Shown in pieces: positions 1 to 6,439 of a stretch of 20,790 bases of DNA. Location: contig JALOAM010000040.1 of assembly GCA_023228765.1 (NCBI GenBank), positions 1 to 20,790 on the forward strand. Direction: 5' to 3'. The notes beneath the pieces are model-generated. The model searched no databases, had not been told where the DNA came from, and saw only the letters and a list, made by a program, of their open reading frames with translations. Position numbers and translations under genes: made by a program. Origin of the DNA: Dehalococcoidia bacterium. GTDB lineage: Bacteria; Chloroflexota; Dehalococcoidia; UBA2979. Numbering within the stretch: the stretch's first letter is position 1; every line of letters starts with the position of its first letter.

Positions 1-286
1 CTACGGCTCGTTCTTCGGCGTGAACGTCTCGCTGATCCAGGTGGTCTACGCCGACTACTTCGGCCGGCGATCCATGGGCAAGATCCAGGGCTCGATCCAG
101 CCCTTCCAGATGGCGATGAACGCCGCCGGGCCATTCCTCGTGGGCCTCTGGTACGACCAGACCGGGTCGTACAATGCCGCCTTCATCTCGTTCGCCGTGC
201 TGTTCGGATGCGCCGCGCTCGCCCTCGCGCTGGCCGCGTACCCCAAGGCGCCCCCGCGCGCGTCCGAGGCCATCGAGGCGCGCTAA
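1..286 (+). CDS. MFS transporter, C-terminal fragment (cut by window start)
   Basis: The reading frame is open from base 2 and ends with TAA at 284-286; the true start lies outside the window. About 94 residues are visible. They contain the loop with DYFGRRSMGKIQG, which resembles the cytoplasmic-loop signature of major facilitator superfamily carriers, then two hydrophobic stretches separated by a short GLWYDQTGSY turn. This looks like the last two or three membrane helices of a 12-helix transporter, followed by a short, Ala/Pro-rich cytoplasmic tail. The substrate cannot be inferred from this part; the GPFLVGLWYDQTGSY segment is of the kind seen in oxalate/formate-antiporter-like and related MFS families. 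It converges on the lipoprotein gene on the other strand with only about 10 bases between them, and I see no terminator hairpin there. Confidence 0.8.
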   Translation, partial: YGSFFGVNVSLIQVVYADYFGRRSMGKIQGSIQPFQMAMNAAGPFLVGLWYDQTGSYNAAFISFAVLFGCAALALALAAYPKAPPRASEAIEAR

Positions 287-296
287 CGGCAGGTCG

Positions 297-1616
297 CTAG
301 CGGCAGAGCGTGGTGACGGTGCGCTGAGGGTTTTCCGTGCCGTAGTTCCAGAAGGCGTTGTACTGCTCCGCCACGGTGTCCAGGTAGCGCTCGGCGGCGG
401 TGCAGGCCAGCTCGGGCGGCGACCCGCCTGAGAGCGACACGAGGTACTCGAGGGCGGCGCGGCCGTGCATGGTCGGCGCGTACGAGGTGGCGGTCCGCTC
501 CAGCAGTTGCCCGGCATCCAACAGGTCACCCTGTCGGTACGCGGAGAGGCCCGCCCGGAACGTGGAATACGCCTGCAACTCGGACCGTCCCGGCGCCTCG
601 CCGATCTCGGCCTTCCAGTCCGCCAGCGCGGTGTCGTTCACCACGGCGAGGTACGCGAGCCGGGCATCCTCGTACTGGCCGGCGGCAAAGAGTCGGTCGG
701 CGTCGTTCACGAGGTGGATGAGGTGCGTGGGAGCACCCTCCACGGTCTCCGTGCGGAAGTGCGATCCGGCCCAGGTCACGGTCTTCGTCAGCTCGCGCTG
801 CGGCCCGGCACCCGCCGAGGAGACCTTGCCGCCACGGAGGCTGATCGCACCGCCCTCCATCGTGAACTCCTCCACCGACTCCAGGGACGCGTCCTCCGGG
901 GCGAGGTCTTCCAGCGTGCCGTTGTGGTTAGAGGCGATGGTCACATGCGTCAGGCACGTGCTCGCGCCGCACTCGTCCCACGTCAGCACCACGTCGGGCA
1001 GCCCGTCGCTCGTGAGGTCCTCGACGCTGCGGATACGGAGGGCGGAGGTGATGCCGTTCGCCAGGGCGCGGGCGGAGTTGAAGAAGCGGTAGCCGGCATC
1101 CTCGTCCTCGAAGAACCAGAGGTCAGCCTCGTACGGCGACGTGTCGTCGGCGCCCGCGCCGTACGAGATCAGGAAGACGAACTCGTCCTTGCGATCGCCG
1201 TCCAGGTCCAGCGAGGCGCAGCGCACGCCGTCCACCTCGGGGGCCATGCCCCACTCCGTCACGACCTCCGGGAGGCAGCCCTCGATGTCCGGTTCGCCCT
1301 CGGCGAGGTAGGCCTCCACGAGGCGGCCGCCCGCGAAGGCGTTCTCCGGCTTCGCCGGGACCGGCAGCGGGGTCGGGGTGGGCGTCGGTGTCGGCGTGGT
1401 GGTGGCGAGCGCCGTCGAGCTGGCGGCGTCGACGGAGGAGATGCGGATGCTCTCGTCGCCTTCGCCACCGCCGCTGCAAGCGGCCGCGGCCAGGGCGACG
1501 AGTCCAGAGACGGCCAGTAGGAGCCGGCGGAGGCGTGGGGAGTTCGCGCGCACGTTCCGGACGGTAGCAGAGGGTCGCGGCACGTTCTTCCGGCGCTGAT
1601 CGAATGAGAGCGACAT
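297..1616 (-). CDS. Lipoprotein with Thr-Pro linker, repeat-like middle and TPR-like C-terminus
   Basis: The protein has 439 residues. A basic N-terminus is followed by a hydrophobic stretch (about 31-46) ending in LAAAAC, so Cys47 is the probable lipidated residue of a secreted lipoprotein. Residues 74-83 form a Thr-Pro repeat, likely a spacer off the membrane. The region around 130-230 has Asp-rich segments (DLDGDRKDEFVF, LTSDGLPDVVLTW) resembling FG-GAP/VCBS beta-propeller repeats that read out a measured quantity. Residues about 300-395 look like two helical repeats of TPR type (ADRLFAAGQYEDARLAY; GLSAYRQGDLLDAGQLLE). I do not recognise a specific family and propose no enzymatic role. There is no clear ribosome binding site before ATG 1616; GTG codons at residues 12 and 22 are alternative starts, the first preceded by GGAAG. 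It diverges from the aquaporin gene, sharing the AT-rich 1617-1742 region. Confidence 0.75.
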   Translation of the reverse strand: MSLSFDQRRKNVPRPSATVRNVRANSPRLRRLLLAVSGLVALAAAACSGGGEGDESIRISSVDAASSTALATTTPTPTPTPTPLPVPAKPENAFAGGRLVEAYLAEGEPDIEGCLPEVVTEWGMAPEVDGVRCASLDLDGDRKDEFVFLISYGAGADDTSPYEADLWFFEDEDAGYRFFNSARALANGITSALRIRSVEDLTSDGLPDVVLTWDECGASTCLTHVTIASNHNGTLEDLAPEDASLESVEEFTMEGGAISLRGGKVSSAGAGPQRELTKTVTWAGSHFRTETVEGAPTHLIHLVNDADRLFAAGQYEDARLAYLAVVNDTALADWKAEIGEAPGRSELQAYSTFRAGLSAYRQGDLLDAGQLLERTATSYAPTMHGRAALEYLVSLSGGSPPELACTAAERYLDTVAEQYNAFWNYGTENPQRTVTTLCR

Positions 1617-1657
1617 GCGAGGAGAGGATTGTGGAAATTTTTAATTGTTCAAGCGTG

Positions 1658-1686
1658 TTGACGGCTTGGTAGTTCCTCGGTACAGT
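1658..1686 (+). promoter_or_regulatory. Sigma-70-type promoter for the aquaporin gene
   Basis: TTGACG (1658-1663) and TACAGT (1681-1686) are separated by exactly 17 bases, close to the housekeeping consensus. Predicted transcription would begin near 1693, which supports the GTG at 1743 as the aquaporin start instead of the TTG at 1692. The region just upstream (1634-1648) is unusually AT-rich for this DNA and may also serve the divergent lipoprotein gene, for which I see no equally good promoter. Confidence 0.65.
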
Positions 1687-1742
1687 CCCCGTTGTCGAGG
1701 CGCAGGACATCTGGTCCACCTCGACGGGCGTGGGGGAATACC

Positions 1743-2438
1743 GTGGACGAAGCACTGGACCCGCGGAAGCTGGTCGCCGAGGCCATCGGCGTGTTTGCCC
1801 TCGTCTTCGCGGGCGCGGGCTCGATCGTCCTCGCCGCGGGCAACGCCAATATCGGACTGGTCGAGATCGCGCTGGCGCATGGGCTTGCCATCGGCCTGCT
1901 CATCTCGGCGCTGGGACACATATCCGGTGGGCACTTCAACCCGGCCGTCACCGCCGGCTTCTGGGTGACTCGCCGGATCAGCAGCCCGCTCGCGGTCGGT
2001 TATGTGCTGGCGCAGCTCGTCGGGGGCATCCTCGCCAGCGTCGCGCTGGTGTTGCTCTTCCCGGAGGGGCTGCGGGAAGCCGCGAACCTCGGTACGCCGG
2101 CCCTCGGCCCCGGCATCGACTTCGGCAAGGGCGTCGGGATCGAGGCGATCCTCACGTTCTTCCTCGTCCTGGTGGTGTTCGGTACGGCGGTGGACCGCCG
2201 GAGCGCCAACCTGGGCGGCTGGGCCATCGGCATGATCATCACGATGGACATCCTCGCGGCCGGTCCGCTGACCGGTGCGGCGATGAACCCGGCGAGGGCG
2301 CTGGGGCCGGCACTGATGACGGGCACATGGGACGACCAGCTCGTCTGGTGGATCGGCCCCATCATCGGCGGTGTCCTCGCCGCGATGCTCTACCACTACC
2401 TCTTCTCGGAGGAGGCGGAGGCCGCGGCCTCCTCGTAA
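1743..2438 (+). CDS. Aquaporin / MIP-family channel, TIP-like
   Basis: A 231-residue integral membrane channel for water and possibly small neutral solutes. Six hydrophobic segments and the two half-helix motifs typical of the MIP family are visible: HFNPAVT with NPA at residues 66-68, and MNPARALGPA with NPA at 182-184. Arg185 after the second NPA is the conserved selectivity-filter arginine. At the position where water-selective AqpZ has a filter histidine in helix 5, this protein has Ile170; the surrounding ILAAGPLTGAAMNPAR closely resembles plant TIP-type channels. GTG 1743 is chosen because GGGGGAA lies 4 bases upstream and because the 1658-1686 promoter would start transcription after an earlier TTG at 1692. 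The gene stands alone; a strong hairpin follows at 2548-2573. Confidence 0.9.
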   Translation: MDEALDPRKLVAEAIGVFALVFAGAGSIVLAAGNANIGLVEIALAHGLAIGLLISALGHISGGHFNPAVTAGFWVTRRISSPLAVGYVLAQLVGGILASVALVLLFPEGLREAANLGTPALGPGIDFGKGVGIEAILTFFLVLVVFGTAVDRRSANLGGWAIGMIITMDILAAGPLTGAAMNPARALGPALMTGTWDDQLVWWIGPIIGGVLAAMLYHYLFSEEAEAAASS

Positions 2439-2489
2439 CCAGGACTTTCCCGCGAGGCCCCACGCAATTGGGGGAGGGGCTCCGTAGTC

Positions 2490-2540
2490 GTACTGAAGCC
2501 GCATCTGTCGAGAATCAGTACCCCCGCCGCACGGCAGATG
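2490..2540 (+). other. Pseudoknot-like interleaved inverted repeats downstream of the aquaporin gene
   Basis: Two inverted repeats interleave in the a-b-a'-b' order of an H-type pseudoknot. The first pairs GTACTGA (2490-2496) with TCAGTAC (2515-2521), 7 bp. The second pairs CATCTGTCG (2502-2510) with CGGCAGATG (2532-2540), 9 bp with one G-U. The connecting loops would be 5, 4 and 10 nt. It lies between the aquaporin stop and the 2548-2573 terminator, in the 238-base gene-free stretch 2439-2676. It could be a structured 3' UTR or a small RNA. I do not recognise a known RNA family. Confidence 0.35.
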
Positions 2541-2547
2541 TTGGTGA

Positions 2548-2573
2548 GAGAGCGGGCCGCAAGGCCCGCTCTC
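2548..2573. terminator. Intrinsic terminator hairpin with GCAA tetraloop
   Basis: A perfect 11-bp stem, GAGAGCGGGCC pairing with GGCCCGCTCTC, closes a GCAA loop (2559-2562) of the stable GNRA type. The plus-strand tail (GTCTTGTCT) is only moderately T-rich. It separates the plus-strand aquaporin gene from the convergent minus-strand nfo gene and could stop transcription from both sides. Confidence 0.75.
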
Positions 2574-2676
2574 GTCTTGTCTGCGTACTTCGAGGACTGG
2601 GTGATCCAACCCTGCCACGAGGCCCTCGATGCGACCGAGGGACACCACCAGGTCAGAGGGTCGAAGGTGTCGAAGG

Positions 2677-3603
2677 TCAGGCCTTCGCTGCCGCCTGCTT
2701 CGCCTTCGTGCTCTTCCCACCGGCCGGCGTGGCGGAGTCGCGGATCGCCTTGAGGCGGCGCACGTTCTCGATGTCGGGGCCGTCGCCCTTGGGCTTCTCC
2801 TCCGTCGGGATGCCGGGGACCTCGAGCTCAAAGGCGTTGCCCTGGAACGCCGGGTGCGCGGCCATTGCCTCGAACCCCGCGGTGCCGATGTGGCCGTCGC
2901 CGATGTTCTCGTGACGGTCTCGGAAGCCGCCGAGGGCGATCTTGGAGTCGTTGGCATGGACCACGGCGAGGAGATCGAGGCCGATGTGCCGGTCGAACTC
3001 CGCCATCGCCTCGTCCAGGCCTTCGGGCGTGTGGATGGCGTAGCCCGCAGCGAACGTGTGCGCCGTATCGAGGCAGGTCTTCAGGCGGGGCGACTTCACC
3101 TCGCCGATGATCGCGCCGAGCTCCTCGAAGTACGTCCCGATGGCGCCGCCCTGCCCGGCCATGGTCTCCAGGGCGAGGACCGCCTCGCCGGGCGCTTCGT
3201 CGAGGATGCGCTTGATCGCCCCGACGACCTGCTCGAGGACTGCCTCGATGCCCTGTCCCTTGTGCGAGCCGGTGTGGAGGACGACACCGGCCGCGCCGAT
3301 GCGCTCCGCGATCTGCATCGCGTTGATGACCGAACCCACCGACTTCTCGAGCTGCTCGTCGGTCTCCGTGGCGAGGTTGGCGAGATAGATGTTGTGGATC
3401 CACACCTCGCCGAGACCGGACTCCGCGTGCGCCTGCCGGAACTTCTCGATGTCCGCATCCGTGTGCTTCGTCGCGCGCCACGTCTGAGGCGCGCTGACGA
3501 AGATCTGGAGCGTCTCCATCTCCTTCTCCACGGCGCGCTCGATCGCGCGGTAGAGGCCGCCTGCCGCGGACACATGCCCGCCGACCTGGAAGTTCGCTGT
3601 CAT
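2677..3603 (-). CDS. nfo: Endonuclease IV (AP endonuclease)
   Basis: A 308-residue trinuclear-zinc DNA repair enzyme that cuts 5' of abasic sites in base excision repair. All nine metal ligands known for E. coli Nfo can be assigned: His70, His110, Glu146, Asp179, His182, His216, Asp229, His231 and Glu261, within motifs VLHTGSHKG, LALETMAGQGG, CLDTAHTFAAGY, VVHANDSK, DRHENIGDGHIG and FELEVPG. The spacing nearly matches the E. coli numbering. Length is normal apart from a short Lys/Ala-rich C-terminal tail of about 20 residues. ATG 3603 is preceded by GGGGAGGTCAGG, a strong ribosome binding site. The upstream metal-domain gene ends in the overlapping ATGA, so the two are probably translationally coupled. 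Confidence 0.95.
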   Translation of the reverse strand: MTANFQVGGHVSAAGGLYRAIERAVEKEMETLQIFVSAPQTWRATKHTDADIEKFRQAHAESGLGEVWIHNIYLANLATETDEQLEKSVGSVINAMQIAERIGAAGVVLHTGSHKGQGIEAVLEQVVGAIKRILDEAPGEAVLALETMAGQGGAIGTYFEELGAIIGEVKSPRLKTCLDTAHTFAAGYAIHTPEGLDEAMAEFDRHIGLDLLAVVHANDSKIALGGFRDRHENIGDGHIGTAGFEAMAAHPAFQGNAFELEVPGIPTEEKPKGDGPDIENVRRLKAIRDSATPAGGKSTKAKQAAAKA

Positions 3604-4019
3604 CCTGACCTCCCCGCTCCCTCGATCACTCCATGCGCGGCCGCTCGAGGACGGACGCGCGACACGGCACGCTCCAGCCATCGACGGAGGCCCATCCCGA
3701 GGACGACGCCCTCGACGGCCTGTTGCAGCGCGGCCACGTCCACTCGTGCGCCGGGGGAGAAGCGCACCGTTGCTTGCAACCCTTCGAGGTCGACCGATGC
3801 CACCTCGACGCCCGAGACGGAGCGCAACGCGGCTTCCGTCCGGCTTGCGCAGACCGCGCACACAACGCCGCGGAGGCGGAGCACGCGGACATCGGGGCTG
3901 TCGCCCCGCGCACCCGCCGCTTCGATGCGCGGCGCGTCCGCGAGCCGTCCGAGGTGTACGCGCACTCCGTGGCGCCGAAGCGCTCGGAACCCGTCGTTCA
4001 CGCTCCCGGGAAGGGTCAT
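3600..4019 (-). CDS. Heavy-metal-associated (HMA) domain protein
   Basis: The 139-residue protein holds a single ferredoxin-like HMA domain at about residues 45-115: LRGVVCAVCASRTEAAL carries the CxxC metal-binding pair (Cys54, Cys57), followed by GVEVASVDLEGLQATVRF, the usual beta-alpha-beta pattern of copper chaperones and P-type ATPase N-terminal domains. The Met before the first Cys, common in copper HMA domains, is replaced here by Val. About 44 N-terminal residues and the Arg-rich C-terminus have no recognisable domain. There is no membrane helix. It overlaps nfo by ATGA, so both are likely made from one mRNA. No ribosome binding site precedes ATG 4019, but TAGACT lies 6 bases upstream, suggesting a leaderless message. 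A role in metal delivery is plausible but not shown. Confidence 0.75.
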   Translation of the reverse strand: MTLPGSVNDGFRALRRHGVRVHLGRLADAPRIEAAGARGDSPDVRVLRLRGVVCAVCASRTEAALRSVSGVEVASVDLEGLQATVRFSPGARVDVAALQQAVEGVVLGMGLRRWLERAVSRVRPRAAAHGVIEGAGRSG

Positions 4020-4025
4020 GACGCC

Positions 4026-4031
4026 AGTCTA
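4026..4031 (-). promoter_or_regulatory. Candidate -10 element for a leaderless HMA-nfo transcript
   Basis: On the minus strand TAGACT occupies 4031 down to 4026, exactly 6 bases before ATG 4019, so transcription would begin at or next to the A of the start codon. No purine-rich ribosome binding site is present. No convincing -35 element is visible. Confidence 0.45.
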
Positions 4032-4110
4032 CCAGCGGCCCTGGCGGGGAACTGGCACAGCCTGCGGAGCGTCCTCGGCCGCGCCGACAATCATCGCGGA
4101 GGCGTCAGAC

Positions 4111-4497
4111 ATGACCGGATTCGAGAGCTGGTTCGCGCCCGTACCACGCAGCCAGCACACCGCCACGAGGTCAGCGCTGGTGATCATGACGGACACGCGC
4201 GCGGCCGTCGCGACCACGCTCATCCTCCAGGAGATGGGCCTGAGCGTGGACCTCGGCGTGGAGGCGGAGCCTGCGCTCCACTGGCTGCGGCGGGCGCGGT
4301 ACGACGTGGTTGTCGCCGGTGGCCCCGGCGCCGGGGAAGCCCGCTTCGCCGCCCGCCTCCGCGAGGCCGCGCCGACCGCCCGCATCCTGCTGATCCCGGA
4401 ACGCTCGATGCGGGGACAGGACGCCCTCGCGGCGAACGTGGAACTCCTCGACCGGCCCGTGGACGTGAACCAGCTCGTGGCGTGCTTCGCCGCGTAG
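4111..4497 (+). CDS. Receiver-like (pseudo-REC) protein lacking phosphorylation residues
   Basis: The 128-residue protein fits the alternating beta-alpha layout of response-regulator receiver domains: ALVIMTDT (22-29, strand 1), YDVVVAG (64-70, strand 3), ARILLIP (90-96, strand 4) and ELLDRPVD (111-118, strand 5 with the usual K-P replaced by R-P). The phosphoacceptor Asp expected at the end of strand 3 is Gly70, the acidic pair after strand 1 is TDT, and the Lys is Arg115. If the fold assignment is right, it cannot be phosphorylated in the standard way. There is no output domain. ATG 4111 has GGAGG 8 bases upstream. It diverges from the HMA-nfo pair with only 91 bases between starts. I cannot name a partner or target. 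Confidence 0.65.
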   Translation: MTGFESWFAPVPRSQHTATRSALVIMTDTRAAVATTLILQEMGLSVDLGVEAEPALHWLRRARYDVVVAGGPGAGEARFAARLREAAPTARILLIPERSMRGQDALAANVELLDRPVDVNQLVACFAA

Positions 4498-4563
4498 CCA
4501 CGCCGAGGGCGCGCGGGGGTCCTGTCTCGGCGGTCTGATACGGTGTAGACGACTTCTCGATTC

Positions 4564-4592
4564 TTGATGCTCATCCTCGCCAGTGTTACGGT
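4564..4592 (+). promoter_or_regulatory. Candidate promoter for the ferredoxin gene
   Basis: TTGATG (4564-4569) and TACGGT (4587-4592) have a 17-base spacer, the same architecture as the aquaporin promoter. It lies about 70 bases before the TTG start of the ferredoxin gene in a 164-base intergenic stretch. Confidence 0.45.
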
Positions 4593-4661
4593 TGCGCGTA
4601 GCGCGTCCGGGCCGTTCGGCGTAACGTGCCTGGCGGACCCAATCCACCGGAAGGTGCTGCT

Positions 4662-5162
4662 TTGGCCTACAAGATCATTGAGACCTGTATCGGCTGTACG
4701 GCCTGCGTGAAGAAGTGCCCGGTCGAGGCGATCTCCGGTCTCCGCAACGAACTCCACGTCATCGACGCCGAGGTCTGCATCGACTGCGGTGCCTGCGGCG
4801 CGGTCTGCCCGCCCGAGGCGATCCTCGACGAGTTCGGGGACCTCTGCCGCACGTTCCCCCGCCGCGAGCTGCCCCTGGCGAAGATCGTGGAGGAGAACTG
4901 CATCGGCTCCGGCTGTGAGCTGTGCATCAACATCTGCCCGTTCGAAGCGCTGTCCCTGCAGGACGCGCCGAACCACCACGACTATTACGGCATGGCGACC
5001 GTCGACCCCAAGAAGTGTGTCGGCTGCCGCCTCTGCGAGCAGTCCTGTGGCTGGTCCGCCATCTACATCGACCCGCCGCGGGAGATGCTCAAGAAGAAGG
5101 TCTACCCCGTCGAGATCCTGACCCCGAAGAAGGGCAAGGGCCTCCAGAAGGCGACCGCCTGA
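4662..5162 (+). CDS. Polyferredoxin with four [4Fe-4S] motifs
   Basis: The 166-residue soluble iron-sulfur electron carrier contains 16 cysteines in four cluster motifs: Cys9-12-15-19, Cys39-42-45-49, Cys80-85-88-92 and Cys119-122-125-129. The first, second and fourth have the classical CxxCxxCxxxC spacing; the third reads CIGSGCELCINICP, with four residues between the first two cysteines. The C-terminus is Lys-rich. TTG 4662 (MAYKIIETC...) is chosen because GGAAGGTG lies 5 bases upstream and the protein then begins as ferredoxins usually do; a GTG at 4626 would add 12 Pro/Gly-rich residues. The gene has its own promoter candidate and a strong terminator, so it is probably monocistronic. The redox partner is unknown. 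Confidence 0.88.
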   Translation: MAYKIIETCIGCTACVKKCPVEAISGLRNELHVIDAEVCIDCGACGAVCPPEAILDEFGDLCRTFPRRELPLAKIVEENCIGSGCELCINICPFEALSLQDAPNHHDYYGMATVDPKKCVGCRLCEQSCGWSAIYIDPPREMLKKKVYPVEILTPKKGKGLQKATA

Positions 5163-5195
5163 ATCTCGGCCCGATCTTGGGCGAATGTCACCAAC

Positions 5196-5227
5196 ACCAA
5201 CGACCCGCCGAGAGGTGGGTCGTTGGT
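5196..5227 (+). terminator. Intrinsic terminator after the ferredoxin gene
   Basis: ACCAACGACCC (5196-5206) pairs with GGGTCGTTGGT (5217-5227). Inner pairs G-U, C-G and C-G extend the stem to 14 bp around a GAGA tetraloop (5210-5213), another GNRA loop. The tail is short (TTGTGCG). It ends 62 bases before the dut start. Confidence 0.75.
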
Positions 5228-5276
5228 TTGTGCGTAAGTCGGTGGACGATCACGGTACAGATGGCGAACGCGTCAC

Positions 5277-5282
5277 TAGGCT
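5277..5282 (+). promoter_or_regulatory. Candidate -10 element for a leaderless dut transcript
   Basis: TAGGCT ends 7 bases before ATG 5290, and no ribosome binding site is seen. A weak -35 candidate, GGTACA, sits 17 bases upstream at 5254-5259. It lies just downstream of the ferredoxin terminator, where a new promoter is expected. Confidence 0.45.
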
Positions 5283-5289
5283 GTCGCGG

Positions 5290-5739
5290 ATGAGCCAGCG
5301 CCCCATCCCCATCCAGTTCCGCCGCCTCTTTGAAGGCGCGCGCATCCCCACGCGTCAGACCTCGCTGGCCTCCGGATACGACCTCCACGCGTGCATCGAC
5401 GCACCGATCGAGGTGGGGACCATGCCCGTGCGTGTCCCGTGCGGCATCGCGATCGCGGCCCCCGCGGACGCCGACGTCCAGATCCGCCCGCGCTCCGGCC
5501 TCTCCTCCAGGGGCGTCATGGCCACCTTCGGCACGATCGACGCGGACTATCGCGGCGAGCTGATGGTGACCCTGTACTGCCTCCCGGAAGCAGCCCCCTT
5601 CACCGTCCGCGACGGCGACCGCGTCGCCCAGCTCGTCGTCACCCGCCTCGCCCCCGTCGAGTGGACCGAGGTCTCCACCCTGGACGACACCGATCGCGGC
5701 GCCGGAGGGCACGGCTCCACCGGCGTCGGCGGAGGGTAG
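5290..5739 (+). CDS. dut: dUTP diphosphatase (trimeric dUTPase)
   Basis: A 149-residue enzyme that hydrolyses dUTP to dUMP and diphosphate, keeping uracil out of DNA and supplying dUMP for dTMP synthesis. All five motifs of the homotrimeric family are visible: SGYDLHA (motif 1, 28-34), RPRSGLSSRG (motif 2, 66-75), GTIDADYRGEL (motif 3, 81-91, catalytic Asp84), GDRVAQLVV (motif 4, 109-117) and the Gly-rich DRGAGGHGSTG (motif 5, 135-145). Motif 5 has His where many dUTPases have Phe; mycobacterial dUTPase also has His there. Length is normal. ATG 5290 is preferred over upstream in-frame starts because the upstream frame crosses the terminator hairpin and the homology begins after this Met. Together with nfo in the same window it fits uracil/abasic-site control of DNA, though they are not co-transcribed. 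Confidence 0.93.
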   Translation: MSQRPIPIQFRRLFEGARIPTRQTSLASGYDLHACIDAPIEVGTMPVRVPCGIAIAAPADADVQIRPRSGLSSRGVMATFGTIDADYRGELMVTLYCLPEAAPFTVRDGDRVAQLVVTRLAPVEWTEVSTLDDTDRGAGGHGSTGVGGG

Positions 5740-5850
5740 ACCTCCCCTGCTTCGTTCCACCTGACCGGCTCGTTCTGGCCCGGCAGGAGGGCCGCTGGTA
5801 CGCTCGATGCTCGCCCGGTCGCTCTGATCCTGCCGCTCGAAAGACGCCTC

Positions 5851-6366
5851 ATGGTCGACAGCGTTTCGCGTTCGAACGTCCGCCCGCTGCACTCGGCGGT
5901 GACGCCGGCATCCTCGTTCGTCGCGTACGCAGAGACGATCGAGTACGAGACGCAGCACGCGCTGGAGTTCATCGACATCACGGCAGACGTGCAGAACGTG
6001 ATCGCACGGTCCGGGGTGCAGTTCGGCCAGGCGGTCGTGATGTCCAACCACACCACCGCCGCGGTGGTCCTGAACGAGCACGAGCCGCTACTCCTGAACG
6101 ACATGGCCCGAGTGCTCTCTCGCCTCGCCCCCGCCGGCGACTATTACGAGCACAACGACTTCTCGATCCGCACGCACAACATGACGGACCGTGAGTGCGC
6201 GAACGGCCATGCGCACTGCCAGCACATGTTCCTCGGCGCCAGTGAGACCCTCCCCGTACACGCGGGTGCCGCGCACATCGGGGAGTGGCAGAGCGTCTTC
6301 CTGGTCGAGCTGGACCACGCCCGCCCGCGCTCCGTCTTCGTGCAGGTGCTCGGCATCGGCGGATAG
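5851..6366 (+). CDS. YjbQ / UPF0047 family protein (secondary thiamine-phosphate synthase-like)
   Basis: The 171-residue protein carries the YjbQ family landmarks: SNHTTAAVVLNEHEPLLLNDM (from 65; shown as its core SNHTTAAV and LNEHEP), NGHAHCQHMFLG (118-129), and IGEWQSVFLVELDHARPRSV (143-162). The conserved histidines probably bind metal. Members have weak thiamine-phosphate synthase activity in vitro, but the physiological role is not established. The family is usually about 130-140 residues, so 25-30 N-terminal residues are extra or the true start is downstream, for example GTG 5899 (Val17). No ribosome binding site is obvious before ATG 5851. The 111-base gap after dut has no clear promoter or terminator. 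Confidence 0.85.
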   Translation: MVDSVSRSNVRPLHSAVTPASSFVAYAETIEYETQHALEFIDITADVQNVIARSGVQFGQAVVMSNHTTAAVVLNEHEPLLLNDMARVLSRLAPAGDYYEHNDFSIRTHNMTDRECANGHAHCQHMFLGASETLPVHAGAAHIGEWQSVFLVELDHARPRSVFVQVLGIGG

Positions 6367-6427
6367 GGCCCGGCTCGTCGCGGTCACCGCCGAGGCACGC
6401 ACCCCGTCGAGCGCTCCCGGGACGCTG

Positions 6428-6433
6428 TAGCCT
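6428..6433 (+). promoter_or_regulatory. Candidate -10 element for a leaderless transcript of the GDPD-like gene
   Basis: TAGCCT ends exactly 6 bases before ATG 6440, and there is no ribosome binding site. No convincing -35 element is visible. The downstream methyltransferase gene, 8 bases after the GDPD-like stop, would be co-transcribed. Confidence 0.45.
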
Positions 6434-6439
6434 GACCTC

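Noticed and set aside
465..1520. Long plus-strand open frame (351 codons) opposite the lipoprotein gene
   Set aside because: Its translation is Arg/Gly/Val-rich without motifs, a common shadow of GC-rich coding sequence; the minus-strand protein has a signal peptide and sensible domains.
1692..1742. Upstream TTG start for the aquaporin
   Set aside because: It would coincide with the transcription start predicted from the 1658-1686 promoter, adds an Arg-rich non-homologous stretch, and lacks a ribosome binding site, whereas GTG 1743 has one.
2661..2687. GTCGAAGGT tandem repeat and CGAAGG/CCTTCG hairpin at the nfo stop codon
   Set aside because: Two 9-base copies and a 6-bp stem in GC-rich sequence; the terminator at 2548-2573 already explains the 3' end.
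4585..4624. GTTACG / CGTAAC inverted repeat around the ferredoxin promoter as an operator
   Set aside because: Only 6 bp, arms 28 bases apart, and one arm coincides with the -10 element; this is easily expected by chance.
4626..4661. Upstream GTG start for the ferredoxin
   Set aside because: It adds residues unlike ferredoxins and the TTG at 4662 has GGAAGGTG at good spacing.
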